Positions 26,268 to 34,537 are shown, counted from the stretch's first letter. The stretch is DNA of 64,000 nt from Microbispora corallina (GCF_016863035.1 NZ_BOOC01000011.1:62001-126000); one strand, 5' to 3'. Program-made: numbers and translations. Notes: generated by a model not told the origin, from the sequence alone.

Positions 26268-26296
26268 ATGCAGACTTCTGTCTGGTGCGTCTGCAT
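26268..26296. promoter_or_regulatory. inverted repeat between NarL-type gene and HATPase gene
   Basis: ATGCAGAC - 13 nt - GTCTGCAT, perfect 8-bp arms, overlapping the 3' end of the NarL-type gene. It could be a weak terminator or an operator for the HATPase gene; sequence alone does not decide. Confidence 0.4.
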
Positions 26297-26958
26297 CAGT
26301 CGATGATGCCCTCGCGGCGGGCGATCACGACCGCCTCCAGCTTCGACCGGGCGCCGAGCTTCTCCAGCACCCGCTGCACGTGGTTGCGCGCCGTGTTGCG
26401 GGCGACGCCCAGCCGGTCGCTGATCTGGTCGGTGCTCGCGCCCTCGCCGAGCAGGAACAGCGTCTCCCGCTCCCGCTCGGTGAGGCGGGCGCCCGATCGC
26501 TGGACGCGTCCGGTGAGCCGGTCGAGCACGCCCGCCAGCAGGTCGGGGGAGAACACAACGGAACCGGCGGCGACCGCGCGCACCCCCGACTCGAGCTCCC
26601 GCAGTGGGGCGGACTTGAGCATCAGCCCGGCTCCGCCCGCCTCCGCCACCCGGGCGGCCACCGACACCGTGGCCTCGCCCGTGAGCATGAGGACCCGGAC
26701 GCCGGGAGCGGCGGCCGTCAGGGGTTCGATCGCCGCGATCCCGTCGCCGTCCGGAAGCCGGCGGTCCAGGATCACGACGTCGGGACGCACGCGGGCGGCC
26801 TCCTCCACCGCCTCGGCGATCGACCGCGCGGAGCCCACCACCTCGACGCCTTCGGCGCTTCCGAGCGCCAGCGCGATGGCCTCGGCCACCATGCCGTGGT
26901 CTTCGACGATCAGCAGCCGGATCGCCCGTGGACGGAGCGGCTGCGGTTGCGCTGGCAT
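26296..26958 (-). CDS. NarL/FixJ-family response regulator
   Basis: 220 aa: REC domain (VEDHGM, phospho-Asp in VILDRRLPDGDG, LKSAPL) and a C-terminal LuxR HTH (LTERERETLFLLGEGASTDQ, then ISDRLGVARNTARNHVQRVL). ATG 26958 follows AGAGGGA. No kinase is fused; its partner may be the PAS kinase at 24,095. Confidence 0.85.
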   Translation of the reverse strand: MPAQPQPLRPRAIRLLIVEDHGMVAEAIALALGSAEGVEVVGSARSIAEAVEEAARVRPDVVILDRRLPDGDGIAAIEPLTAAAPGVRVLMLTGEATVSVAARVAEAGGAGLMLKSAPLRELESGVRAVAAGSVVFSPDLLAGVLDRLTGRVQRSGARLTERERETLFLLGEGASTDQISDRLGVARNTARNHVQRVLEKLGARSKLEAVVIARREGIID

Positions 26959-27032
26959 GAGGAATCCCTCTGCTGGGGGCGGTCCGACTTCGCCATTGTC
27001 CCGCCTCCGCCACCGCACGACGAGGGCCGGGG

Positions 27033-27653
27033 CTACCCGTCCCGGACGTCGAGGCCCAGAGTGGCGGCGACGGTGATCGCCTGGTAGGGGTCGATGACCG
27101 CGCCCGCCAGCACGGCCGTGTACGGGTCGAGCGACGACAGGTCGCTGCCGCGCAGGTCGCAGCGGGACAGGTCGGCCTTCTCCAGCCGGGCGCCGGACAG
27201 GTCGACCCGGCGGAGCACGGCGCCGGCGCACCGCGCCCCGGAGAGGTCGGCCTCGCGCATCCGGACGCCGTTGAACGTCGCGCGGCGCAGGTCGGCCGCC
27301 GGGAGCGAGGTGAACGACCAGTCGCCGCCCTCGACCTTGAGCAGGTCGAACGTGCAGTCGTCGAACACGCTGCCCACCAGCTTGCACCCGGTGAAGGCGG
27401 CGTCGAAGAACGTGCACCGGGTGAAGGCGCAGTTGACGAACGCGGCGTCCTCGTGGACGGACGCGTTGAACCGGACGTCGCGGAAATGGCACTCGACGAA
27501 CTCGGCCCCCCGCCCGGACGCCTCGGTCATGTCCACGTCGACCAGCGAGACCCGGTGGTGGCTTTCGCCGGACAGGTCCCGCCCGTCCCAGTCGGCGGAG
27601 CGGATGACGCTCTCGGTGAGCGGCGCGATCCGCCCGCGCCGGGCGTCAGCCAC
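27033..27653 (-). CDS. pentapeptide-repeat protein
   Basis: About 206 aa of right-handed quadrilateral beta-helix repeats (A(D/N)LXX pattern): AAFVNCAFTRCTFFDAAFTG, ADLRRATFNGVRMREADLSG, ADLSRCDLRGSDLS. Function unknown; relatives protect DNA gyrase or act as scaffolds. GTG 27653 is the first plausible start before the repeats; the frame stays open upstream to 27,950 through low-complexity sequence, so the start is uncertain. Confidence 0.7.
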   Translation of the reverse strand: MADARRGRIAPLTESVIRSADWDGRDLSGESHHRVSLVDVDMTEASGRGAEFVECHFRDVRFNASVHEDAAFVNCAFTRCTFFDAAFTGCKLVGSVFDDCTFDLLKVEGGDWSFTSLPAADLRRATFNGVRMREADLSGARCAGAVLRRVDLSGARLEKADLSRCDLRGSDLSSLDPYTAVLAGAVIDPYQAITVAATLGLDVRDG

Positions 27654-28046
27654 GACCGCCGCCCGCGCGTCGCCGGCCCCTGATCCGATGGAGCCCGGCG
27701 CGGGGCCCGAGACGCGACCCGTCGGGTCCGGGGTGAGGCTCGAGACGTGACCCGTCGGGCCCGGGGCAGGTCCGGGCTCGGAGTGTCTGCATGCCGCCGA
27801 CCCTATCCGCCACGTCCGACAGAACCGCCACAGCCGCCACAGCCGCCCGCCTCCGACGCCGCCCCGGACGGAACCTTGCGGCGTCCCGCTGCGCGGTGGT
27901 GCCGGCATCGTGCACACCATGTCCACAACATGTCCGGCGGCCGCGCCCACACCACCTCCGAGCTGTGCGGACGCCTCCCGGCGGTGCCGTGGTGGCGCCG
28001 GTGGTGCGTGGTGTCCGGCAGGACGCCGCCTCGGGGGACCGGTGGG
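27654..28046. other. gene-poor stretch with tandem repeats
   Basis: No convincing gene. It holds a 33-bp imperfect tandem repeat (copies start at 27709 and 27742, each with GACCCGTCGGG), and on the minus strand GATAGGGT near 27,800 could be a -10 for the pentapeptide gene. Confidence 0.45.
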
Positions 28047-28685
28047 TCAGGTGGCGTCGTTCTCGCCGCGGAGGACGGCGAGGCTGCCCCGGGCCGCCTG
28101 CCGCATGCCGGGCACGAACGCCCGTGCCTGCTCGGGCAGGCCCGACAGGACGAGCTCGACCTCCTCCGGCGAGCCCACCTCGTCGAACAGGCCGATCATG
28201 AGATGCGCGCCCTCCATCGGGGCCGTCGCGACGACCTGCTGTGAGAACTCCGCCCACGCCTCCGGGGACACGTGCGCGCGCAGGGCCGGGAACAGCAGCG
28301 GTTCCTCCCGCTCCAGATGGTCGTGGACGAGGTCGCGTACGGCGGAGGCGGCCTCGGCCAGGGCGGCGCGGCCGGTGTCGCCGATCGGCACGCCGGCGAG
28401 GGCGTCGAGCGCGGTGTCCAGCAGGTCGTGGTCCTCGCTCAGGGCGGCCAGCTCAGCGGCGGTCTCGGGGGCGGCTGCCGTGATCAGGGGCCACAGCTGC
28501 CCGTCCTCGCTCTCGTGGTGGTGATGCAGGTTCGCGACGAGGAAGTCGCGCAGCTCGGCCAGCGCCCCGGCCGGAACCGAGGGCCGTCCGGCGGCCTCGG
28601 TCAGCAGCGTCGTGGCGGCGCGGTGCATCTTGTGGGTCAGATCGGTCTCGACGACCGCCGTGGGTTCCGTCCGGATGTCTGTCAC
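28047..28685 (-). CDS. hemerythrin HHE-domain protein
   Basis: 212 aa alpha-helical protein with His/Glu ligands of a di-iron hemerythrin-like site: H at THKMHRAA, HHHHESEDGQLWP, EDHDLLD and VHDHLEREEPLLFPAL. Likely O2/NO/redox sensing or iron handling. Start is GTG 28685. Upstream -35 TTGACC and -10 TAGCGT (minus strand) are separated by 18 bp and adjoin the TetR operator at 28,720, so it is probably repressed by the divergent TetR. Confidence 0.83.
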   Translation of the reverse strand: MTDIRTEPTAVVETDLTHKMHRAATTLLTEAAGRPSVPAGALAELRDFLVANLHHHHESEDGQLWPLITAAAPETAAELAALSEDHDLLDTALDALAGVPIGDTGRAALAEAASAVRDLVHDHLEREEPLLFPALRAHVSPEAWAEFSQQVVATAPMEGAHLMIGLFDEVGSPEEVELVLSGLPEQARAFVPGMRQAARGSLAVLRGENDAT

Positions 28686-28719
28686 GTTCCGACGCTACTG
28701 AGGAATGGTAGTTATGGTC

Positions 28720-28737
28720 AATAGAGATACCTCTATT
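28720..28737. promoter_or_regulatory. perfect operator between hemerythrin and TetR genes
   Basis: AATAGAG-ATAC-CTCTATT, perfect 7-bp arms, AT-rich. It is between the divergent genes and abuts the hemerythrin gene -35. Confidence 0.75.
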
Positions 28738-28774
28738 CAATGCATTGTTCATCGGAAGGTGGGATGCTGATCGC

Positions 28775-29389
28775 GTGACCAGGTACCGCTCCCCCCGCCG
28801 CGAGGACGCGGCCGCCGCCACCCGCGAGGCGATCATCAGCAGCGCCCGGGACCTGTTCCTCGCCCACGGCTACTCCGGCGTGACGGTGGCGCAGATCGCC
28901 GCGGCGGCCCGGGTGGCCGTCCAGACCGTGTACAGCAGCGCGGGAAGCAAGGCGGCGATCCTGTCGGCGCTGCTGGAGCCCGTGGTGAACGACCCCGCCG
29001 TGAACGAGGTCATGGACGCGATCGTGGCGGCCACGGATCCGCGGGAGATCGTCGGGCTGACGGCCGCCGGCACCCGGCGCACCCATGAGCGGCACTGGTC
29101 CCTGGTCTTCGGCCTGCTGCACGAGGGCGTGGGGGAGCCCGCCGCCGCCGACGTGGTCAGGGCCGCCATGGACGCGTACGTCGCGGCGCTGTCGACGGTC
29201 GCCGGCCGTCTCGTGACCCTGGACGCCCTGCGGCCCGGGCTCGACCGGGCCCGGGCCGTCGACCTGCTGTGGTTCTACCTCGGCCAGCGCGCCTGGTTGG
29301 TCCTGGTGGGGGAACGGGAATGGACGTTCGACCAGGCCGAGGAGTGGCTGGCCGCCTCCGCGCGGCAGGCGCTCCTGCGCGTCCCCTAG
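28775..29389 (+). CDS. TetR-family regulator of the hemerythrin gene
   Basis: 204 aa: HTH YSGVTVAQIAAAARVAVQTV with YSSAGSKAAIL, then a ligand domain ending LVLVGEREWTFDQAEEWL. GTG 28775 is preferred (VTRYRSPRRED); a TTG further upstream is less likely. Divergent from the hemerythrin gene with a perfect 18-bp palindrome in between. Confidence 0.8.
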   Translation: MTRYRSPRREDAAAATREAIISSARDLFLAHGYSGVTVAQIAAAARVAVQTVYSSAGSKAAILSALLEPVVNDPAVNEVMDAIVAATDPREIVGLTAAGTRRTHERHWSLVFGLLHEGVGEPAAADVVRAAMDAYVAALSTVAGRLVTLDALRPGLDRARAVDLLWFYLGQRAWLVLVGEREWTFDQAEEWLAASARQALLRVP

Positions 29390-29488
29390 GCCGTCGACGG
29401 GCGTCCTCTTGGCCGCCGGCGGATACGGGCGGTGGGAAACCGCCGCCTCGAAGGGGCCATAATCACGTCTGAGACGTCAGGAGACATC

Positions 29489-30088
29489 ATGGGGATCATC
29501 TCGCGCGGCTTCCAGGGCCGGCGCCGCGGCAGCGACGGGAGACTCCCTCCCGGCCAGTACCTCGTCCACGACTTCCCGGTGCTGTCCGCGGGCCCGACGC
29601 CGCGGGTCCCGCTGGACCGCTGGGAGTTCACCATCGACACCGAGGACGGCCGGCGGCACCGGTGGTCCTGGCAGGACCTGATGAAGCTGCCGAGCGAGAC
29701 GCCGACCGTCGACATCCACTGCGTGACGAAGTGGTCGAAGCTCGACACCGCCTGGCAGGGCGTCTCGCTCGACGTCCTGTTCGAGGAGGTCGAGAGCGCC
29801 GCCGAGTACGCCCTGATCCACTCGTACGGCGGCTACACGACCAACCTCCCGGTGGAGGACCTGCTCGACGGCAAGGCGTGGCTCGCCTACCGGTACGACG
29901 GGGACGACCTCGCTCCCGAGCATGGCGGGCCTGCCCGGCTGCTCGTCCCGCACGTGTACTTCTGGAAGTCCGCCAAATGGGTGCGCGGCATCCGGTTGCT
30001 GGACGAGGACGAGCCGGGGTTCTGGGAGACCGCCGGCTACCACAACTACGGCGACCCGTGGCGCGAGCAGCGCTACGAGGGCGACTAG
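29489..30088 (+). CDS. molybdopterin-dependent oxidoreductase (sulfite oxidase/MsrP-like fold)
   Basis: 199 aa single Moco-binding domain: VDIHCVTKWSKLD carries the Cys that ligates Mo, followed by SYGGYTTNLPVEDLL and GGPARLLVPHVYFWKSAKWV. No Tat signal is visible, so it is cytoplasmic, unlike periplasmic MsrP. ATG 29489 follows AGGAG. First of a three-gene operon with a flavin reductase that may supply electrons. Confidence 0.85.
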   Translation: MGIISRGFQGRRRGSDGRLPPGQYLVHDFPVLSAGPTPRVPLDRWEFTIDTEDGRRHRWSWQDLMKLPSETPTVDIHCVTKWSKLDTAWQGVSLDVLFEEVESAAEYALIHSYGGYTTNLPVEDLLDGKAWLAYRYDGDDLAPEHGGPARLLVPHVYFWKSAKWVRGIRLLDEDEPGFWETAGYHNYGDPWREQRYEGD

Positions 30089-30089
30089 G

Positions 30090-30815
30090 GTGCGCCGGCT
30101 GCCATGGCGGGTCGCCCGGCTCGCCGAGTCGCGGTGGGAGAACGACAGCGCCCGCACGCTGGTCCTGGAGGTGCCCGGGTGGCCGGGTCACCTGGCGGGC
30201 CAGCACGTCGACGTGCGGCTGACGGCCGAGGACGGCTACAGCACCCAGCGCAGCTACTCGATCGCCGCCCCGGCCGACGGGGAGCGGGTCGAGCTGACCG
30301 TCGAACGCGTGCCCGACGGCGAGGTCTCGCCGTACCTGGCCGACGTGCTGGAGATCGGGGACGAGGTCGAGATCCGCGGGCCCGTGGGCGGCTGGTTCGT
30401 CTGGCGTCCCGACGGCGCGGCGCCGGTCCTGCTGGTCGCGGGGGGTTCGGGCATCGTGCCGCTCATGGCGATGGTCAGGCAGCGCCGCCGCGCGGGGAGC
30501 CGGACGCCGTTCCGTCTGCTGTACTCCACCCGGGACCCCGGCCGCCGCTACTACGCGGAGGAGCTGCGGCGCCCGGACCCGGGGCTGGACGTCACCTACG
30601 TCTACACCCGCGCGGTCCCTGAGGGCTGGTCCCGACCGCCGGGGCGGCTCATGCTCGACGACCTCGCGGCGGGAGGATGGCCCGCCGAGTTCGCGCCCGA
30701 CAGCTACGTCTGCGGCCCCACCGGGTTCGTCGAGCGGGCCGCCGACCTGCTGCTGTCGCTCGGGCACGACCCGGGCCGCGTCCGGACCGAACGCTTCGGC
30801 CCCACGGGAGGCTGA
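30090..30815 (+). CDS. FAD/NAD(P)-binding ferredoxin-reductase-type oxidoreductase
   Basis: 241 aa: FAD-binding RSYSIAA, NAD-binding LLVAGGSGIVPLMAMVRQ and C-terminal YVCGPTGFVE. It lacks an own iron-sulfur domain. It starts at GTG 30090, one base after the molybdoenzyme stop codon, and is the likely reductase for it. Confidence 0.85.
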   Translation: MRRLPWRVARLAESRWENDSARTLVLEVPGWPGHLAGQHVDVRLTAEDGYSTQRSYSIAAPADGERVELTVERVPDGEVSPYLADVLEIGDEVEIRGPVGGWFVWRPDGAAPVLLVAGGSGIVPLMAMVRQRRRAGSRTPFRLLYSTRDPGRRYYAEELRRPDPGLDVTYVYTRAVPEGWSRPPGRLMLDDLAAGGWPAEFAPDSYVCGPTGFVERAADLLLSLGHDPGRVRTERFGPTGG

Positions 30816-30816
30816 C

Positions 30817-31095
30817 ATGACAGACGACCACCTCGACGGCAACGCGCTGGCCGGCCCGCTGCGGGAGATCTTCGCCGTCGACATGACCGCCGCCGTGGGG
30901 CGGTGCGCGGGCTGCGGGCTGACCGGTCCTCTCGCGACTCTCCACGTCTACGGCCCGGGACCGGGGTTCACGGCCCGCTGCCCGGGCTGCGAGGAGGTCG
31001 TGCTCCGCGTCGTACGGGGACCGGACGCCGCCTGGCTCGACCTGCGCGGCGCCGTGTCGCTGCGGATCCCGCTCACCGACGCCGAGCCGTCCTGA
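30817..31095 (+). CDS. DUF6510-type small zinc-ribbon protein
   Basis: 92 aa with two CxxC pairs (CAGCG and CPGCE) forming a probable zinc ribbon. It follows the reductase stop by one base. This family recurs in this operon type in actinobacteria; the role may be assembly or electron transfer, but nothing in the sequence proves it. Confidence 0.75.
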   Translation: MTDDHLDGNALAGPLREIFAVDMTAAVGRCAGCGLTGPLATLHVYGPGPGFTARCPGCEEVVLRVVRGPDAAWLDLRGAVSLRIPLTDAEPS

Positions 31096-31182
31096 TCGGC
31101 CTTCCCGGGCCCTCTGAGCAGGCCGGAGCCCGTACGCCGGCGCACGTGCACGCTCACCCCCGCGGGGCCCGTCTCCGGACGG

Positions 31183-32361
31183 TCAGGACCGCCCGAGCCA
31201 GTGGTCGGGTCCGAACACCTCGTAGTGCACCGCGCCGGCCGGGATCCCCCGGGCGAGCAGGTGGGCGCGGACGTCGCGCATGAACGGCAGCGGCCCGCAG
31301 AGGTAGGCGACCAGCGAGCCGGGCAGGTCGACGGCCCCGAGGTCGACGCGGCCGACGCGGTGTCCCGCCTGGGCGCCGGGCGCCTCGCGGTAGAAGAGGT
31401 GCAGCGTGGCGCCGGGGAGCGCGGCGACCAAAGACTCCAGCTCCTCGCGGTGGGCGTGGTCGGCGGGGGAGCGGTCGCCGTGGACGACCACGACGCGCCG
31501 CCGCGACCCGGTGGCCGCGAGATGGGCGGCCATCGACACGACCGGGGTGACGCCGATCCCCGCGGAGGCGAGCAGCAGGGGCGCCTCCCCCTCGGGCAGC
31601 GTCACGTCGCCGAACGGCGCCGAGACCGTGAGCGTGTCGCCGGGCCGGGCGTTCGCGTGCAGCCAGGCGGACACCTCGCCGTCCGGGCCGCCGCCGCGCG
31701 CCCGCTTCACGCTGACGCGCCACCGGTCCCGGCTCGGCGCGCCCGACAGGCTGTACTGCCGGATCTGCCGGGCGCCGTCGGGCAGCGTCACGGCGACGCT
31801 GACGTACTGACCGGGCGCGAACGCGGCGGGGACCTCCGGCCGCAGTGTGAAGGAGACGACGTCCGGGGTCTCGTCCCGCCGCTCGGTCACCGTCGCCCGC
31901 CTCCACGCGCCGCCGCCGGGAGAGGCGCCGCGCAGCCGTGCCTCGCTTCGGATCAGCGCGTCGGCCATCAGCCAGTAGACCTCGTCCCACGCCTGGCCGA
32001 CCTCGGGGGTGACGGCGCCGCCGAGCACCTCATCGATGGCCGCGAACAGGTACTTGTGGACCACGTCGTACTGCTCGGCCGTGACGCCGAGGGAGGCGTG
32101 CTTGTGCGAGATCCTGGCGAGCATCGCGTCCAGGGGCGGGCCGGAACGTTCCACCAGGCCCGCGGCGAAGGCGACGATCGAGGCGGCGAGCGCGGCACGC
32201 TGCCTCCCGCTGGCCTGGTTGCCGCGGTTGAACAGGGTCCGCAGCAGGTCGGGATGGTCGGCGAACATCCCCTCGTAGAAGCGGGCGCTGATGTCGTCGA
32301 TCGCACCGCCGATGGCGGGCAGGGTGGCGCGGACCGTCGCGGCCGACTCCGGTGAGAGCAC
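31183..32361 (-). CDS. hmp: flavohemoglobin, nitric oxide dioxygenase Hmp
   Basis: 392 aa: N-terminal globin (proximal His in ISHKHASLGVTAEQYDVVHK), then FAD domain (RQYSLSG) and NAD domain (ASAGIGVTPVVSMA, YLCGPLPFM). It oxidises NO to nitrate. GTG 32361 (MLSPESAATVRATLP) is the true start: a full GGAGG lies 6 bases upstream, whereas the longer TTG start would put that GGAGG inside the gene. An NsrR box lies just upstream and nsrR is the next gene. Confidence 0.92.
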   Translation of the reverse strand: MLSPESAATVRATLPAIGGAIDDISARFYEGMFADHPDLLRTLFNRGNQASGRQRAALAASIVAFAAGLVERSGPPLDAMLARISHKHASLGVTAEQYDVVHKYLFAAIDEVLGGAVTPEVGQAWDEVYWLMADALIRSEARLRGASPGGGAWRRATVTERRDETPDVVSFTLRPEVPAAFAPGQYVSVAVTLPDGARQIRQYSLSGAPSRDRWRVSVKRARGGGPDGEVSAWLHANARPGDTLTVSAPFGDVTLPEGEAPLLLASAGIGVTPVVSMAAHLAATGSRRRVVVVHGDRSPADHAHREELESLVAALPGATLHLFYREAPGAQAGHRVGRVDLGAVDLPGSLVAYLCGPLPFMRDVRAHLLARGIPAGAVHYEVFGPDHWLGRS

Positions 32362-32372
32362 GGCGACCTCCA

Positions 32373-32395
32373 AACAGGTGAAGCAGATACGAATT
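32373..32395. promoter_or_regulatory. NsrR box upstream of hmp
   Basis: A 23-bp imperfect 11-1-11 inverted repeat: left AACAGGTGAAG, centre C, right AGATACGAATT. It matches the form of actinobacterial NsrR sites and resembles the box at 32876. Confidence 0.65.
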
Positions 32396-32419
32396 AAAAC
32401 GGCGCCGGATTCACGGGGC

Positions 32420-32860
32420 TCACTCGGCCGCGGGCGCCAGGCCCACGAGCAGCGGGCCCGTCGGCGAGGCGACGAGATCGCCCACGGTGACGGAGTCGAG
32501 CGAGGCGTAGAACGCCTGCTGCGCGGCGCGCAGCGCGCCCCGCAGGCGGCAGGCCGCTCGGAGCGGGCAGGGCGTCTCGCCCTCGCACGTCACGACCTCC
32601 TCCTCGCCCTCCAGCTCTCTGACGAGCCAGCCGAGCGAGGCCGACCTGCCGAAACGGGTGAGCCCGAGCCCGCCGCCGCGGCCCCTGCGGGCCTCGACGA
32701 CGCCGAGGTGGCGCAGCCGCGCGATGGCCTTCGCCGTGTGCGTGTACGGGATCGCCATCGCCTCCGCCACCTGGCTGGTGGTGAGCGACGCCCCCGGTTC
32801 CAGGACCGCCAGGCGCATGGTCACGCGCAGCGCCAGGTCGGTGAATTTCGTCAACCGCAC
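32420..32860 (-). CDS. nsrR: Rrf2-family nitric oxide sensor NsrR
   Basis: 146 aa: winged HTH (SLTTSQVAEAMAIPYTHTAK) and three Fe-S cysteines in TCEGETPCPLRAAC. NsrR binds a [4Fe-4S] cluster that reacts with NO and so derepresses hmp. Start GTG 32860. Its own upstream box at 32876 indicates autoregulation. Confidence 0.9.
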   Translation of the reverse strand: MRLTKFTDLALRVTMRLAVLEPGASLTTSQVAEAMAIPYTHTAKAIARLRHLGVVEARRGRGGGLGLTRFGRSASLGWLVRELEGEEEVVTCEGETPCPLRAACRLRGALRAAQQAFYASLDSVTVGDLVASPTGPLLVGLAPAAE

Positions 32861-32875
32861 ACCGTCACGCTAACA

Positions 32876-32898
32876 AACTTGCATCCGAAATACCAATT
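32876..32898. promoter_or_regulatory. NsrR box upstream of nsrR
   Basis: A 23-bp site: AACTTGCATCC - G - AAATACCAATT, an imperfect 11-1-11 inverted repeat fitting the Streptomyces-type NsrR pattern, 15 bp before the start codon. Confidence 0.7.
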
Positions 32899-32981
32899 AA
32901 AGGATGTCCGATGGGCGGGTTGGGATGCGCGGACCTGCCGGCCGCCGGACGCGGCGGGGCCTGCCCTGGGTGGGAGTCGGG

Positions 32982-33998
32982 TCAGCGGTGGTGGGCGGCG
33001 GCCTCCGCCGTCCGGCGGAACTCGTGGAGCACGGCGTCGGTGTCGGCGGCGCGGTGGACCAGGTGGACGGCGACCAGGGGCGCGGGCGGCGCCAGATCGA
33101 GCACCTCGACCCCCGCGTACCCGAACCGCCGCAGGCTCTCGGGTCCCACGCCGACGCCGAGCCCGCACGCCACCAGCCCGAGCAGCGTGTGCAGCCCGCT
33201 CGCCTCGATGATCGACCGGGGCTCGAACCCGGCCGTACGGCACATGGCGAGGACGGCCTCGGCGAGCGCCGGCTCGGCCTGCCGTGCGGTGAGGACCAGG
33301 GGATGTCCGGCGAGCGCGGCGACCGGGACCGGCGCCCGGCGGCGCGGCCCGGCCGGCCGCTCGGTGGTGGCCCAGGGCCCGGCTCCCGCGGCGTCGCCCG
33401 CGAGGGGCGACCCCGATGGCCGCTCGGTGGTGGCCCAGGGTCCGGCTCCCGCGGCGTCACCCGTGAGGGGAGACCCGGGGGAGACGACCGCGACGAGGCG
33501 CTCGCGGATCAGGGGGACGCTCGCCAGGTGCTCGCGCGCCGGGGCTGGCACCGGTCCGGTGACGAAGCCGGCGTCCAGGTGCCCGGCCATGAGCTGGGCG
33601 AACTGCTCGGACGCCGGCGCCTCGACGAGCTCCAGCCGTACGCGCGGGCGGCGCTCCGCGAACGCGGAGACAGTCTCGGGCAGCACGGCGGCGAGGGCGG
33701 TGCCGGTGAAGCCGACCGCCAGGGTGCCGCCGTCGCCCCGTCCGGCGTCGGCGGCCTCGGCGGCCGCCAGCTCCAGATGGCGGACGACGTCGCGGGCGTG
33801 CCGGAGGAAGACGCGACCGGCGGCGGTGGGGCGGACCCCGCCGCCGGCGCGCTCGAACAGCTCCTGGCCGACGTCGGCCTCGAGTGCCTTGACCTGCTCG
33901 CGGAGCCAGTCCTGGTGGACGCCGAGGGCCTGCGCCGCCCGTCCGACGTGCCCGTGCTCGGCCAGAGCCAGGGCGTACCGCAGGTGGCGCAGCTCCAT
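32982..33998 (-). CDS. LysR-family regulator with internal 21-residue tandem duplication
   Basis: 338 aa: HTH MELRHLRYALALAEHGHVGR then AAQALGVHQDWLREQVKALE, followed by a periplasmic-binding-like effector domain. Inside that domain the block GSPL(T/A)GDAAGAGPWATTERP occurs twice in a row from a 63-bp DNA duplication, lengthening a surface region. ATG 33998 is the usual LysR start. Divergent from the VOC gene, but the palindrome there is not a T-N11-A LysR site. Confidence 0.82.
   Translation of the reverse strand: MELRHLRYALALAEHGHVGRAAQALGVHQDWLREQVKALEADVGQELFERAGGGVRPTAAGRVFLRHARDVVRHLELAAAEAADAGRGDGGTLAVGFTGTALAAVLPETVSAFAERRPRVRLELVEAPASEQFAQLMAGHLDAGFVTGPVPAPAREHLASVPLIRERLVAVVSPGSPLTGDAAGAGPWATTERPSGSPLAGDAAGAGPWATTERPAGPRRRAPVPVAALAGHPLVLTARQAEPALAEAVLAMCRTAGFEPRSIIEASGLHTLLGLVACGLGVGVGPESLRRFGYAGVEVLDLAPPAPLVAVHLVHRAADTDAVLHEFRRTAEAAAHHR
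33355..33480. repeat. 63-bp tandem duplication within lysR
   Basis: Two adjacent copies beginning GGCCGCTCGGTGGTGGCCCA at 33355 and 33418, few mismatches, in frame. Confidence 0.9.
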
Positions 33999-34112
33999 CC
34001 GCCCTCCGTCGTGTCCGTCATTGTCCGGAAACGCACAGCGATGTCGTGACCTTATCTCGCGCGCCCGCGGGCCGGGCCGGCCCCGTTCCCGCACCCGGGA
34101 GTGTCCGGACGA

Positions 34113-34136
34113 ATAGGTAGGAAATTTCCTACCTAT
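34113..34136. promoter_or_regulatory. perfect 24-bp palindrome at VOC promoter
   Basis: ATAGGTAGGAAA joined to TTTCCTACCTAT, 12-bp arms without spacer. It overlaps the -10 TATAAT (34134-34139), a classic repressor position. No obvious cognate regulator is adjacent. Confidence 0.85.
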
Positions 34137-34139
34137 AAT
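34134..34139 (+). promoter_or_regulatory. -10 TATAAT of a probably leaderless VOC transcript
   Basis: Consensus TATAAT ends 7 bp before the A of ATG 34146, which places transcription start at the start codon. There is no ribosome site. Confidence 0.65.
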
Positions 34140-34145
34140 GACCTC

Positions 34146-34523
34146 ATGAACATCACTCGGATCCAGCTCGTCTCCGTGCCGGTGTCGGACCAGGAGCGGG
34201 CCAAGGACTTCTACGTCGGCACCCTCGGCCTCGACCTGGTGCGGGACAACCCGATGGGCCCCGACCAGCGGTGGGTGGAGGTCGCCCCTGCGGGGGCGCA
34301 GACCGCGATCACGCTGGTCACGTGGTTCCCGAGCATGCCGCCGGGTAGTTCCAAGGGCCTGGTGCTGCAGACGGCGGACGTCGATGGAGACATCGAGCGG
34401 CTGCGCCGTGCCGGCGTCGCCGTCGAGGGGCCGCAGGAGGCCCCGTGGGGGCGGTTCGCCACCTTCGACGACCCCGACGGCAACGGCATCGTGCTGGCCG
34501 GTCCTCCGCCGGCCGGCGTGTAG
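34146..34523 (+). CDS. VOC-family (glyoxalase-like) protein
   Basis: 125 aa with the paired beta-alpha-beta-beta-beta VOC fold: QLVSVPVSDQERAKDFYVGT, LGLDLV, and the second half FDDPDGNGIVLAG. Metal-ligand positions are only partly clear, so glyoxalase, resistance or dioxygenase function cannot be assigned. Probably leaderless and tightly repressed at the 24-bp palindrome. A methyltransferase gene follows 14 bp later. Confidence 0.82.
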   Translation: MNITRIQLVSVPVSDQERAKDFYVGTLGLDLVRDNPMGPDQRWVEVAPAGAQTAITLVTWFPSMPPGSSKGLVLQTADVDGDIERLRRAGVAVEGPQEAPWGRFATFDDPDGNGIVLAGPPPAGV

Positions 34524-34537
34524 AGGGAGGAGACGCC

